Origin: Pararhizobium polonicum
GTDB lineage: Bacteria > Pseudomonadota > Alphaproteobacteria > Rhizobiales > Rhizobiaceae
Assembly (NCBI RefSeq): GCF_001687365.1
Contig: NZ_LGLV01000024.1
Location: forward strand, 1 to 46,555
DNA length: 46,555 nucleotides
Reading direction: 5' to 3'
Below, piece by piece: positions 17,249-25,535 of this stretch. A model generated the notes under the pieces. The model was given only the letters and a program-made list of their open reading frames with translations. It was not told the origin of the DNA and searched no databases. Position 1 is the stretch's first letter. Each line of letters begins with the position of its first letter. The position numbers and the translations under genes are program-made.

Positions 17249-18448
17249 ATGACGTCCTCTTTTTTCCGTACGGCGCTTATTCTTGGCCTCCTGTCCGCCA
17301 TAGGTCCCTTTGCCATCGACATGTATCTGCCTGCGCTGCCCTCGATCGGACAGGACCTCGGCGCTGAAAACCACATCGTCCAGCTGAGTCTGCTGGCCTT
17401 CTTCATCTCCTTTGCTCTTTCCCAGCTCGTCTATGGTCCGTTGTCGGACATGTGGGGCCGCAAGGCACCGCTTTATATCGGCATCGGCATTTTCGCCGTC
17501 GCCAGCATCGGCTGCGCGCTGGCCAGCGATATCGAAACCCTGATTGCCTTCCGCTTCCTGCAGGGCATCGGCGGGGCCGCCGGCATGGTCATTCCGCGCG
17601 CCATCGTCCGCGATATGCACACCGGCGTGCAGGCCGCGCGCCTGATGTCGCTGCTGATGCTGGTGTTCAGCATCTCGCCGATCCTGGCACCCTTGACCGG
17701 CAGTGCCGTCATCGAGTTCTACGGCTGGCGTGGCGTATTCTGGGCCGTGACCGTTGCAGCCTTCATCGGTCTGATCCTGCTGGCGACGCAACTTCGCGAA
17801 ACCCGCCCGAAGGAACACCGGGCCGAAAGCGGCCTGCGCAGTGCGATGGCGGCGTATGGCCTGCTGCTTCGGGACAAGAACTTCCTGACGCTCACCTTCA
17901 TCGGCGGCCTCGGCATTTCCAGCTTCCTCGTCTATCTCGCCAATTCGCCCTTCGTGCTGATCGACTATTACGGGCTGACGCCGACGCAATACAGCTTCGC
18001 CTTCTCCATCAATGCCGTGTCGTTCTTCACGGTGTCGCAGGCGACCGGCTGGTTCGGCGAGCGTTTCGGTCTCGTCCGCGTCATGCGTATCGCGGTCACT
18101 GCCTTTGCGCTCACCATGGCCGCCATGGCGATCGTCATGAGCCTCGGGTTCAACCAGTTGCCGGTTCTGGCCGCCTTCCTGTTCGTCGGTTACGGCTTCC
18201 TCGGTCTGGTCATTCCGACAACTGCGGTGCTTGCGCTGGAAGAGCATGGCGAGATCGCCGGCACGGCATCGTCATTGATGGGCACGCTGCATTTCGTCAC
18301 CGCGGCCGTCGCCATGGTCATCGCATCCGTCTTCTTCGATGGAACGGCCGTTCCGATGGCGATTGGGATTGCACTCTGCGCTGTCGGGGCACTGCTGCTC
18401 ACCCAGGCGACCATCGGCCGCCGCCGCGCGGTTGCCGCCGCCGAGTAA
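17249..18448 (+). CDS. Bcr/CflA-family multidrug efflux MFS transporter
   Basis: A 399-residue inner-membrane proton-antiport exporter with about twelve hydrophobic segments. The N-terminus has the DHA1/Bcr signature GPFAIDMYLPALPSIGQDLG. Motif A is GPLSDMWGRKAPLYIG between helices 2 and 3, and QGIGGAAGMVIPRAIVRD follows in helix 4-5. Homologues export bicyclomycin, chloramphenicol or sulfonamides. The substrate here is unknown. The start at 17249 places the first helix near the N-terminus. A TetR gene is divergently encoded, with palindromes between. Confidence 0.92.
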   Translation: MTSSFFRTALILGLLSAIGPFAIDMYLPALPSIGQDLGAENHIVQLSLLAFFISFALSQLVYGPLSDMWGRKAPLYIGIGIFAVASIGCALASDIETLIAFRFLQGIGGAAGMVIPRAIVRDMHTGVQAARLMSLLMLVFSISPILAPLTGSAVIEFYGWRGVFWAVTVAAFIGLILLATQLRETRPKEHRAESGLRSAMAAYGLLLRDKNFLTLTFIGGLGISSFLVYLANSPFVLIDYYGLTPTQYSFAFSINAVSFFTVSQATGWFGERFGLVRVMRIAVTAFALTMAAMAIVMSLGFNQLPVLAAFLFVGYGFLGLVIPTTAVLALEEHGEIAGTASSLMGTLHFVTAAVAMVIASVFFDGTAVPMAIGIALCAVGALLLTQATIGRRRAVAAAE

Positions 18449-18597
18449 ATTCGACGGTCGACGATATCTGCAGAATCAAGGCGCGGGACAATGTCTCGGG
18501 CTTTTTTTCGACCGTGTTGCACGACGGCGTTAACCCGCCGTTAGCCATACGGCCAGAAAAATTCCGCGTCGCTCGGCATGTTTCCGGTGCCTACACA

Positions 18598-18634
18598 TTG
18601 ACGTTTTCTCCTAGAAGTATACTATATCTAGTGT
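18598..18634 (+). promoter_or_regulatory. Promoter with overlapping NrdR-like box for nrdHIEF
   Basis: TTGACG (18598-18603) and CTATAT (18622-18627), 18 bases apart, resemble the rhizobial sigma-70 consensus (CTTGAC and CTATAT). Overlapping the -10 element is ATACTATATCTAGTGT (18619-18634), close to the NrdR-box consensus ACACwATATATwGTGT with about two mismatches. NrdR normally uses two boxes about 30 bases apart, and I could not see a convincing second one. Transcription from here would begin right at the riboswitch. Confidence 0.6.
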
Positions 18635-18637
18635 TCA

Positions 18638-18862
18638 AGGTTCCCCTGACTCGCAAGGGTCGGGGGCTAAGACGGGAATACGGTGCGCAAGGCCATTCTG
18701 GCCAAGCAATGCCGGAGCTGCCCCCGCAACTGTAAGCGGCGAGCGTCTGTCCCATTTCAAGTCACTGAAGCATGATGCTTCGGGAAGACGGGACAGAAGC
18801 AACGACCCGCAAGCCAGGAGACCTGCCTTGAGCGAAAACGTCCACGGGCGGGGTGTCCGGAA
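18638..18862 (+). ncRNA. Cobalamin (B12) riboswitch upstream of nrdHIEF
   Basis: The class I cobalamin aptamer is recognised by GGTTCCCC at the 5' end, the GAATACGGTGCG segment near 18676, the core GCCGGAGCTGCCCCCGCAAC with TGTAAGCGG near 18712-18740, and the B12 box AAGCCAGGAGACCTGCC at 18811-18827. A hairpin with loop GCGGGG at 18845-18861 (CGGGCGGGGTGTCCGGA) can pair with CCCCGC of loop L5, as in the known L5-L13 kissing interaction. The nrdH start is still about 245 bases downstream, so the regulatory hairpin may act on transcription. A weak stem, AGCGGA-N5-TCCGCT with following TTTAT, lies at 18878-18894. Adenosylcobalamin would switch off this B12-independent reductase. Confidence 0.93.
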
Positions 18863-18877
18863 GGTCGCGTGATGTGC

Positions 18878-18894
18878 AGCGGAATGACTCCGCT
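18878..18894 (+). terminator. Possible riboswitch-linked terminator hairpin
   Basis: AGCGGA-ATGAC-TCCGCT forms a six-base-pair stem followed by TTATGTTG. It is short and its U-tract is imperfect, but it is the only hairpin of this kind seen between the aptamer and nrdH. It could be the attenuator of the riboswitch. Confidence 0.25.
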
Positions 18895-19108
18895 TTATGT
18901 TGCGTTCCTCCGATACCCGCCAAAAGGCTTCGGGGTGAAGGCATGTCAGTCAAACGAATTCGCAGACCAAGAGACGCGGGATCGCGATTGACGGCGCACG
19001 CCTAGTCCATTCGCCAGCGCGACATTGAGAAGAACACGATCGGATCCGCGTGCAGCGGCCCGGAAGCCTTTCGTGCGCCCATTTCCATCACAGACAACGA
19101 GGAACGAC

Positions 19109-19330
19109 ATGAGCATTACCGTCTACAGCAAGCCCTCCTGCGTCCAGTGCACCGCGACCTATCGCGCGCTTGAGCGCAGCGGCATCGACTACCGGGTCAT
19201 CGACATTTCCACCGACGAGGACGCCTTTGCGACCGTGGTCGGTCTCGGCTACCAGCAGGTACCCGTGGTGGTGGCGGGGCAGGACCATTGGGCCGGCTTC
19301 CGGCCGGACAAGATCAGCGCGCTTTCCTGA
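19109..19330 (+). CDS. nrdH: Glutaredoxin-like NrdH
   Basis: A 73-residue thioredoxin-fold electron donor for class Ib ribonucleotide reductase. The redox motif is CVQC within YSKPSCVQCTATYRALE, and the NrdH-type C-terminal WAGFRPDKISAL is present. The start at 19109 follows GAGGA at a good distance. It is the first coding gene after the B12 riboswitch and is followed by nrdI, nrdE and nrdF. Confidence 0.95.
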   Translation: MSITVYSKPSCVQCTATYRALERSGIDYRVIDISTDEDAFATVVGLGYQQVPVVVAGQDHWAGFRPDKISALS

Positions 19331-19358
19331 TCGCGGCCCGAACTTGAATGGACAAGCG

Positions 19359-19775
19359 ATGGGCCTGATCGTCTATTATTCCAGCCTTTCGGAAAACACC
19401 CATCGCTTTGTCGCCAAGCTCGGACTGCGCGTGGCCCGCATCCCTGTCAGCACTGGCGATGCGGCGCCGGACGTGCGGGAACCCTTCGTTCTCATTCTGC
19501 CGACCTATTGCGGCGATGACGGCAGGGGCGCCGTTCCCAAGCAGGTCATCCGCTTCCTCAACGACGCGGACAACCGGTCTCTCATCCGGGGCGTGATCGC
19601 CGCCGGCAACAGCAATTTCGGCGAGACGTTCGGTCTCGCGGGCGATGTGATCTCGCAGAAATGCCAGGTGCCGTACCTCTACAGGTTCGAGCTCCTGGGC
19701 ACTGATGAGGACGTCGCCAACGTCAGGAACGGATTGGAACGATTTTGGACGTCTCAACGCTCGAACGCCCTTTGA
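19359..19775 (+). CDS. nrdI: Flavodoxin-like NrdI
   Basis: A 138-residue flavodoxin-like protein that supplies the oxidant for building the dimanganese-tyrosyl radical cofactor of NrdF. Seen are YYSSLSENTHRFVAKLG (phosphate-binding loop), ILPTYCGDDG and VIAAGNSNFGETFGLAGD, all typical of NrdI. The start at 19359 lies 28 bases after nrdH. Its 3' end overlaps the start of nrdE by 31 bases. Confidence 0.94.
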   Translation: MGLIVYYSSLSENTHRFVAKLGLRVARIPVSTGDAAPDVREPFVLILPTYCGDDGRGAVPKQVIRFLNDADNRSLIRGVIAAGNSNFGETFGLAGDVISQKCQVPYLYRFELLGTDEDVANVRNGLERFWTSQRSNAL

Positions 19776-21898
19776 AGGCGACGGAAACCGCACTCGACTA
19801 TCACGCGCTCAACGCGATGCTGAACCTCTATGACGACGAGGGGAAGATCCAGCTCGACAAGGACCGGCTGGCGGCGAAGCAATATTTCCTCCAGCACGTC
19901 AACCAGAACACCGTCTTCTTCCATAATCTGAGAGAGAAGCTCGATTACCTGGTGACCGAAGGCTATTACGAGCAGGAGGTGCTGGACCAGTATTCCTTCA
20001 ACTTCGTGCGTGATCTGTTCGATCATGCCTATGCCAAGAAATTCCGCTTCCCGACCTTTCTCGGCGCCTTCAAGTATTACACCAGCTACACGCTGAAAAC
20101 CTTTGACGGAAAACGCTATCTCGAGCGCTACGAGGACCGTATCTGCATGGTGGCGCTGGCTCTTGCTCAAGGCAACGAGACGCTGGCGCGCGACATGGTC
20201 GACGAGATCATTTCCGGCCGTTTCCAGCCGGCGACGCCGACGTTTCTCAATGCCGGCAAAAAGCAGCGCGGCGAGCTTGTCTCCTGCTTCCTGATGCGCG
20301 TCGAGGACAATATGGAGAGCATCGGCCGCTCGATCAATTCGGCGCTGCAGCTCTCCAAGCGCGGCGGCGGCGTAGCGCTGTCGCTCACCAATATCCGCGA
20401 GGCCGGGGCGCCGATCAAGCATATCGAGAACCAGTCGTCCGGCATCATTCCGGTGATGAAGCTGCTCGAAGACTCGTTTTCCTATGCCAACCAGCTCGGC
20501 GCGCGCCAGGGGGCAGGCGCCGTCTATCTGAACGCCCATCATCCCGACATCATGCGCTTCCTCGACACCAAGCGCGAAAATGCCGACGAGAAGATCCGCA
20601 TCAAGACCCTGTCGCTCGGCGTCGTCGTGCCGGATATCACCTTCGAACTGGCGAAGAACAACGAGGACATGTACCTGTTCTCGCCCTATGACGTGGAGCG
20701 TGTCTACGGCGTGCCGTTCACCGAAATCTCGGTGACGGAGAAATACCGCGAGATGGCGGATGATGCGCGGATCTCCAAAAAGAAGATCAAGGCGCGGGAA
20801 TTCTTCCAGGTGCTGGCCGAAATCCAGTTCGAGAGCGGCTATCCCTACATCATGTTCGAAGACACGGTGAACCGGGCCAACCCGATCGCCGGCCGCATCA
20901 CCATGAGCAATCTCTGCTCGGAAATCCTGCAGGTGAGCGAGGCCAGCGAATACAATGACGACCTCTCCTACAAGCACATGGGCAAGGATATTTCCTGCAA
21001 TCTCGGCTCGCTGAACATTGCTGCGGCAATGGACTCGTCCGACTTCGGCAAGACCATCGAGACCTCGATCCGGGCGCTGACGGCCGTGTCCGACATGAGC
21101 CATATCTCGTCGGTTCCCTCGATCGAGAAGGGCAATGACGACAGCCATGCCATCGGGCTTGGCCAGATGAACCTGCACGGCTATCTCGCCCGCGAGCGCA
21201 TCCATTACGGCTCGGAGGAAGGCGTCGATTTCACCAATATCTATTTCTACACGGTGACCTATCACGCCATCCGGGCATCGAACCGGATCGCCGTCGAACG
21301 CGGCTCCAGCTTCAAGGGCTTCGAGAACTCGAAATATGCCTCCGGCGATTATTTCGACAAGTACACGCAAGCCGAATGGGTCCCGGCGACGGAGACGGTG
21401 AGGGGACTGTTCGAGACCGCCGGCATCCACATCCCGACACAGGCGGACTGGCTGGCCCTGAAAAAGGACGTCATGGCGTCCGGGCTCTATAACCAGAACC
21501 TGCAGGCTGTGCCGCCGACGGGATCGATCTCCTACATCAACCACTCGACCTCCTCGATCCATCCGATCGTCTCGAAGATCGAGATCCGCAAGGAAGGCAA
21601 GATCGGCCGCGTCTACTATCCGGCGCCGTACCTGACCAATGACAACCTGGACTACTATCAGGACGCCTATGAGATCGGCCCGGAAAAGATCATCGACACC
21701 TATGCGGCGGCCACCCAGCATGTCGACCAGGGCCTGTCGCTGACCCTGTTCTTCCGCGACACGGCGACGACGCGCGATATCAACAAGGCGCAGATCTATG
21801 CCTGGAGGAAGGGCATCAAGACGATCTACTACATCCGTCTGCGGCAGATGGCGTTGTCGGGCACCGAGGTGCAGGGGTGTGTGTCGTGTACGTTGTAG
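19745..21898 (+). CDS. nrdE: Class Ib ribonucleotide reductase, alpha subunit NrdE
   Basis: A 717-residue catalytic subunit reducing ribonucleoside diphosphates. The C-terminal shuttle cysteines are CVSC in the last residues (GCVSCTL). Active-site segments include ELVSCFLMRVEDN, SNLCSEILQ and PPTGSISYINHSTSSIHPI. Translation most likely starts at a TTG codon (19745), giving MDVSTLERPLKATETAL. No ATG occurs before residue 25 and the encoded N-terminus before it looks real. A GGATTGGAA sequence lies upstream. The overlap with nrdI suggests coupling. The length is normal for class Ib (shorter than NrdA, no ATP cone). Confidence 0.94.
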   Translation: MDVSTLERPLKATETALDYHALNAMLNLYDDEGKIQLDKDRLAAKQYFLQHVNQNTVFFHNLREKLDYLVTEGYYEQEVLDQYSFNFVRDLFDHAYAKKFRFPTFLGAFKYYTSYTLKTFDGKRYLERYEDRICMVALALAQGNETLARDMVDEIISGRFQPATPTFLNAGKKQRGELVSCFLMRVEDNMESIGRSINSALQLSKRGGGVALSLTNIREAGAPIKHIENQSSGIIPVMKLLEDSFSYANQLGARQGAGAVYLNAHHPDIMRFLDTKRENADEKIRIKTLSLGVVVPDITFELAKNNEDMYLFSPYDVERVYGVPFTEISVTEKYREMADDARISKKKIKAREFFQVLAEIQFESGYPYIMFEDTVNRANPIAGRITMSNLCSEILQVSEASEYNDDLSYKHMGKDISCNLGSLNIAAAMDSSDFGKTIETSIRALTAVSDMSHISSVPSIEKGNDDSHAIGLGQMNLHGYLARERIHYGSEEGVDFTNIYFYTVTYHAIRASNRIAVERGSSFKGFENSKYASGDYFDKYTQAEWVPATETVRGLFETAGIHIPTQADWLALKKDVMASGLYNQNLQAVPPTGSISYINHSTSSIHPIVSKIEIRKEGKIGRVYYPAPYLTNDNLDYYQDAYEIGPEKIIDTYAAATQHVDQGLSLTLFFRDTATTRDINKAQIYAWRKGIKTIYYIRLRQMALSGTEVQGCVSCTL

Positions 21899-21906
21899 GC
21901 TGAGGC

Positions 21907-22020
21907 GCCCCTCATCCGCCCTGTCGGGCACCTTCTCCCCGTTCACGGGGAGAAGGGACAGGCGGCAACCTCCGTCGTCCCCTCTCCCCGCCTGCGGGGA
22001 GAGGGCTGGGGTGAGGGGCA
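21907..22020. repeat. RIME-like palindromic mosaic element, copy B, between nrdE and nrdF
   Basis: The element runs from GCCCCTCATCC to GGTGAGGGGC with terminal inverted repeats. It has two strong internal hairpins: CTCCCCGT-TC-ACGGGGAG at about 21936-21953 and TCTCCCCGCCTGCGGGGAGA at about 21983-22002. It is the shorter version of the element at 3094-3250. It starts 8 bases after the nrdE stop and ends 39 bases before nrdF, so it is transcribed within the operon and may affect mRNA stability or the NrdE:NrdF ratio. Confidence 0.82.
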
Positions 22021-22059
22021 ATTTCACGTGCGAACACAATGAAAACCAAGGACATTCCG

Positions 22060-23034
22060 ATGAACATCGCCATCAAGCCCGCCTCCCGCGTGCGTGCCAT
22101 CAACTGGAACCGCATCGAGGACGACAAGGACCTCGAAGTGTGGAACCGGCTGACCGGAAATTTCTGGCTGCCGGAAAAGGTGCCGCTCTCCAATGACATC
22201 CCGTCCTGGGCGACCTTGCGGCCGGAGGAACAGCAACTGACCATCCGCGTCTTCACCGGCCTGACACTGCTCGACACGATCCAGACCAGTATCGGTGCAC
22301 CGAAATTGATGGAGGATGCGATCACGCCGCATGAGGAGGCTGTGTATTCCAACATCTCCTTCATGGAAGCGGTGCATGCACGCTCCTATTCCTCGATCTT
22401 CTCGACGCTGTGCTCGACGCCCGACGTTGACGACGCCTATCGCTGGTCGGAGGAAAACGAGCATCTGCAAAAGAAATCGGCGCTGATCCTTGAGCAATAC
22501 CGCAATCCCGATCCGCTGAAGCGCAAGATCGCCAGTGTCTTCCTCGAAAGCTTCCTGTTCTATTCCGGCTTCTATCTGCCGATGTTCTGGTCGAGCCGGG
22601 CGAAGCTGACCAACACCGCCGACATGATCCGGCTGATCATCCGCGACGAGGCGGTGCACGGCTATTATATCGGCTACAAATTCCAGAAAGGGCTGGAGCG
22701 GCTGAGCGCCGAAAAGCAGCAGGAGATCAAGGACTTTGCCTACGAACTTCTCTTCGAGCTTTATGACAATGAGGCCAAATATACCGAAACGCTCTATGAC
22801 GGCGTCGGCCTCACCGAGGACGTCAAGAAGTTCCTGCATTACAACGCCAACAAGGCATTGATGAACCTCGGCTATGAAGCGCTGTTTCCGCCCGAGGCCT
22901 GCAAGGTCAATCCGGCGATCCTCTCGGCGCTGTCGCCGAATGCCGACGAAAATCACGACTTCTTCTCCGGCTCCGGCTCGTCCTATGTCATCGGCAAGGC
23001 GGTCGCCACGGAAGACGACGATTGGGATTTCTGA
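22060..23034 (+). CDS. nrdF: Class Ib ribonucleotide reductase, beta subunit NrdF
   Basis: A 324-residue radical-generating subunit. Metal-ligand segments are visible: FTGLTLLDTIQT, ISFMEAVHARSYSSIF (Glu and His) and IIRDEAVHGYYIGYKF (Glu and His). The C-terminal tail rich in acidic and aromatic residues (ATEDDDWDF) is the part that docks to NrdE. The start at 22060 (MNIAIKPAS) is preferred because AAGGA lies 8 bases upstream. An in-frame ATG at 22039 is possible. It is separated from nrdE by the palindromic element. Confidence 0.95.
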   Translation: MNIAIKPASRVRAINWNRIEDDKDLEVWNRLTGNFWLPEKVPLSNDIPSWATLRPEEQQLTIRVFTGLTLLDTIQTSIGAPKLMEDAITPHEEAVYSNISFMEAVHARSYSSIFSTLCSTPDVDDAYRWSEENEHLQKKSALILEQYRNPDPLKRKIASVFLESFLFYSGFYLPMFWSSRAKLTNTADMIRLIIRDEAVHGYYIGYKFQKGLERLSAEKQQEIKDFAYELLFELYDNEAKYTETLYDGVGLTEDVKKFLHYNANKALMNLGYEALFPPEACKVNPAILSALSPNADENHDFFSGSGSSYVIGKAVATEDDDWDF

Positions 23035-23139
23035 GCGGGGGATTGTGCCTCTGCCTGTCATGGGACGCTGGATATTTCCTGAGCGGCCCCTATTTTCCCA
23101 GCCGGATCCGCTGACGCGGACCGGAAATGGAGGACGCAG

Positions 23140-23934
23140 ATGACAGGGCAACCGGGGCTATGGGACGGGATCAGGATTGCCGATCTCGACGGAAAGGCAG
23201 TTCTGATTACCGGGGCATCGACGGGCATCGGGGCAGCGCTGGTGCGCGCCTTCGCAGCACAGGGCGCCGAGGTCGCGATCCACTACAACGAGAGCCGGCA
23301 GGCAGCGACGGATTTGCTTGCTGAGGTAGAGGGCTCCGGCGGCAAGGCGGTTCTGGTGCAGGGCGATGTTTCGGCGGATGGCGTGACCGAACGGGTGGTC
23401 GAGGAGGCTGCCAATCATTTCGGCCGGCTCGATGGATTGATCAACAATGCCGGCGGCATGCTCGGTCGCGTCTCAACAGCCGAGATGAGCGATGCGCATT
23501 ACGAGCGGGTGATGGATCTCAATGCCCGTTCCGTGCTGGCAGCGACCAGGGCCGCGCATCCGTGGCTCAGGAAACAGGGCGGCTTCATCATCAACACGAC
23601 ATCGATTGCCGCCCGCAACGGCGGCGGCGGCGGGGCGATCCTCTACGCTGCCTCCAAGGGCTTCGTATCGACGATCACGCGCGGGCACGCCAAGGAGTTC
23701 GCCGGCGACAACATTCGCGTCAATGCGGTGGCACCGGGTGTTATCGCAACACCCTTCCATGACCGTTATACCAGTCCCGACATGCTGGACGCGCAGCGGA
23801 AAACGGTTCCCATGGGTCGCGTCGGCACGCCGGAAGAGTGCGTCGGCACCTATCTGTTCCTCGCGTCCCCGACGCTGTCCGGCTACATCACCGGCCAGAT
23901 CATCGAGGTCAATGGCGGTCAGTTGATGCCGTAG
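23140..23934 (+). CDS. Short-chain dehydrogenase/reductase
   Basis: A 264-residue classical SDR. The cofactor loop is ITGASTGIGAALVRAF (TGxxxGxG) and the NNAGG motif follows at about residue 100. The catalytic Ser-Tyr-Lys set lies in NTTSIAARN and LYAASKGF, and the C-terminal QIIEVNGGQ is present. The dinucleotide loop followed by HYNESR suggests NADP preference, but this is not certain. The substrate is unknown. The gene lies between nrdF (105 bases upstream) and the second riboswitch and is probably a separate unit. GGAGGA precedes the start. Confidence 0.88.
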   Translation: MTGQPGLWDGIRIADLDGKAVLITGASTGIGAALVRAFAAQGAEVAIHYNESRQAATDLLAEVEGSGGKAVLVQGDVSADGVTERVVEEAANHFGRLDGLINNAGGMLGRVSTAEMSDAHYERVMDLNARSVLAATRAAHPWLRKQGGFIINTTSIAARNGGGGGAILYAASKGFVSTITRGHAKEFAGDNIRVNAVAPGVIATPFHDRYTSPDMLDAQRKTVPMGRVGTPEECVGTYLFLASPTLSGYITGQIIEVNGGQLMP

Positions 23935-23993
23935 ACGGCAAGGGCGGTGCTACCGTCTTGACGCCGCCGCCGCGCTCGGACTAAGTGACATCC

Positions 23994-24250
23994 GACGGTT
24001 CCCCGATGGATGACTTCGAGGGGATTAATAGGGAACACGGTGCGGAAGACCCAACAGGGACCAAGACCGTGGCTGCCCCCGCAACTGTAAGCGGATTGCC
24101 GATCGTCCACGTGACGCTTTTCACAAAGCGTCATGTCACTGTCCGAACCTGCGGGTTCTGACGGGAAGGCAGACGACCGGCGCATATCCGCGAGCCAGGA
24201 GACCTGCCGTCGAACGCAACATCCAACTTCCCGGGCGGGGTTGCCCGGAA
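23994..24250 (+). ncRNA. Cobalamin (B12) riboswitch upstream of btuFCD
   Basis: The aptamer begins at GGTTCCCC (about 23997). The GGGAACACGGTGCGG segment is near 24030, the core CTGCCCCCGCAAC plus TGTAAGCGG near 24072-24094, and the B12 box CGAGCCAGGAGACCTGCC at 24191-24208. A P13-type hairpin follows at 24227-24250 (CCGGGC with GCCCGG), with loop GCGGGG complementary to CCCCGC of L5. The expression platform between 24250 and btuF at 24486 is not obvious. Repression of the uptake genes by adenosylcobalamin is the established logic. Confidence 0.93.
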
Positions 24251-24261
24251 CAGGAGCCATC

Positions 24262-24336
24262 ATGACTGATTTCGACCGCCACCTCCGGCATCCCTTCGCC
24301 ATTTCCTTCAAAACGGAACGCTCCGCCCGCCCTTGA
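24262..24336 (+). CDS. Possible 24-residue leader peptide after the B12 riboswitch
   Basis: An ATG six bases after AGGAG opens a 24-codon frame (MTDFDRHLRHPF to SARP) ending in TGA at 24334-24336. It starts 12 bases after the riboswitch P13 hairpin, so its ribosome-binding site could be the one the riboswitch exposes or hides. Its function is unknown. It may be a chance frame, but the ribosome-binding site is better than that of btuF. Confidence 0.3.
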   Translation: MTDFDRHLRHPFAISFKTERSARP

Positions 24337-24485
24337 GGCACCGGATATTCGCGCCTGCGCGCCCAAGCGTGACCGGTCACAACCGGAGCCGCTTTTGCGT
24401 GGCCGCGCGCCACCGCCGTATCCCGTTTCAACCCAGTGCCGGAGCGCTGTGCCGCCTGGCCTGAAGTCCATCCCAGAAGGTCACC

Positions 24486-25535
24486 ATGCCCAATCACCGC
24501 CCATTCATCCGCCTTTTCCGCGTGCTGGCGCCGCTATCGGCCGCCGTGGTCGCCATCGCCGCCCTGTCCACACCGGCTGTTGCCGCATCGACGGCCTATC
24601 CATTGACGATCACCAATTGCGGCCAGACCGTCCGTTTCGACAGGCCGCCGGAAAAGATCGTCTCGATCGGCCAGGGGATGACCGAGATCCTGTTTTCGCT
24701 GGGTCTTGCCGACAAGATCGCCGGCACGGCCGTCTGGGTCGGCCCGGTGCTCCCGCAGTTCGAAGCCGACAACAGCAAGATCAAGCGGCTTGCCGACAAC
24801 GATCCCAGCTTCGAATCCGTCGTCGGTGAAGAGCCGGACCTGGTGGCCGCCGAATTCGAATGGCATGTCGGCGCGCAAGGCTCGGTCGGCAAGCGCGAGC
24901 AGTTTTCCGGCCTCGGCATCGACACCTATGTTTCGCCGGCCGATTGCGTCGCCAAGGTCAACACCGACGGCGGCGACGGCGTGCGCCGCGAACTGTTCAC
25001 CATGGATCTGATCTATCAGGAGATCGGCGAGCTGGCCGAAATTTTCGATATCCAGGATCGCGGCGAAAAGCTGATCGCCGGCCTGAAGCAGCGCGAGGCC
25101 GATGCCGTCGCATCGATCGGCGGCGCCAAGCTTGGCGCGCTTCCGGTCGTCTTCTGGTTTTCCAGCAAGGAAGTTGCGGGCGATGCCTTCATTGCCGGCA
25201 AGAACAGCGCTCCGGCCTATATTCTCAAGACGCTCGGCGCCAAAAATGTCGTGACCACCGAAGAGGAATGGCCGCTGGTCGGATGGGAAACCATTGCCGA
25301 GGCCAATCCGTCGGTGATCGTCATCGCCACCATGGACCGCCGGCGTTACGCGGCCGACGATCCGGCCGTGAAGATCGGCTTCCTCGAAAAGGACCCGGTC
25401 ACAAGCCAGCTTGACGCGGTGAAGAACAGGCGTTTCGTCGAGATGGACGCGCAATCGATGAACCCGACGATCCGCACGATCGACGGCATCGAGATCCTTG
25501 CCAAAGGCATCAAGTCGTTCGGATTGTCGCAGTGA
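24486..25535 (+). CDS. btuF: Periplasmic substrate-binding protein of B12 uptake system
   Basis: A 349-residue periplasmic binding protein of the FecB/BtuF fold. A Sec signal peptide covers residues 1 to about 34 (ending PAVAAS). The mature protein starts with YPLTITNCGQTVRFDRPPEKIVSIGQGMTEIL, typical of type III binding proteins for siderophores, haem and cobalamin. The B12 riboswitch upstream makes cobalamin or a related corrinoid the likely ligand. It overlaps the permease gene by four bases. No btuB-type outer-membrane receptor gene is in the window. Confidence 0.88.
   Translation: MPNHRPFIRLFRVLAPLSAAVVAIAALSTPAVAASTAYPLTITNCGQTVRFDRPPEKIVSIGQGMTEILFSLGLADKIAGTAVWVGPVLPQFEADNSKIKRLADNDPSFESVVGEEPDLVAAEFEWHVGAQGSVGKREQFSGLGIDTYVSPADCVAKVNTDGGDGVRRELFTMDLIYQEIGELAEIFDIQDRGEKLIAGLKQREADAVASIGGAKLGALPVVFWFSSKEVAGDAFIAGKNSAPAYILKTLGAKNVVTTEEEWPLVGWETIAEANPSVIVIATMDRRRYAADDPAVKIGFLEKDPVTSQLDAVKNRRFVEMDAQSMNPTIRTIDGIEILAKGIKSFGLSQ

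Noticed and set aside
18943..19005. A 20-codon frame (MSVKRIRRPRDAGS...) between the nrd riboswitch and nrdH
   Set aside because: GAAGG lies only one base before the ATG, too close for a ribosome-binding site, and the peptide has no recognisable features. The case is weaker than for 24262-24336.
19754..22039. 761-codon minus-strand open frame opposite nrdE
   Set aside because: It is a shadow of nrdE. Its translation is arginine- and aspartate-rich with no domain and it runs into the repeat element.
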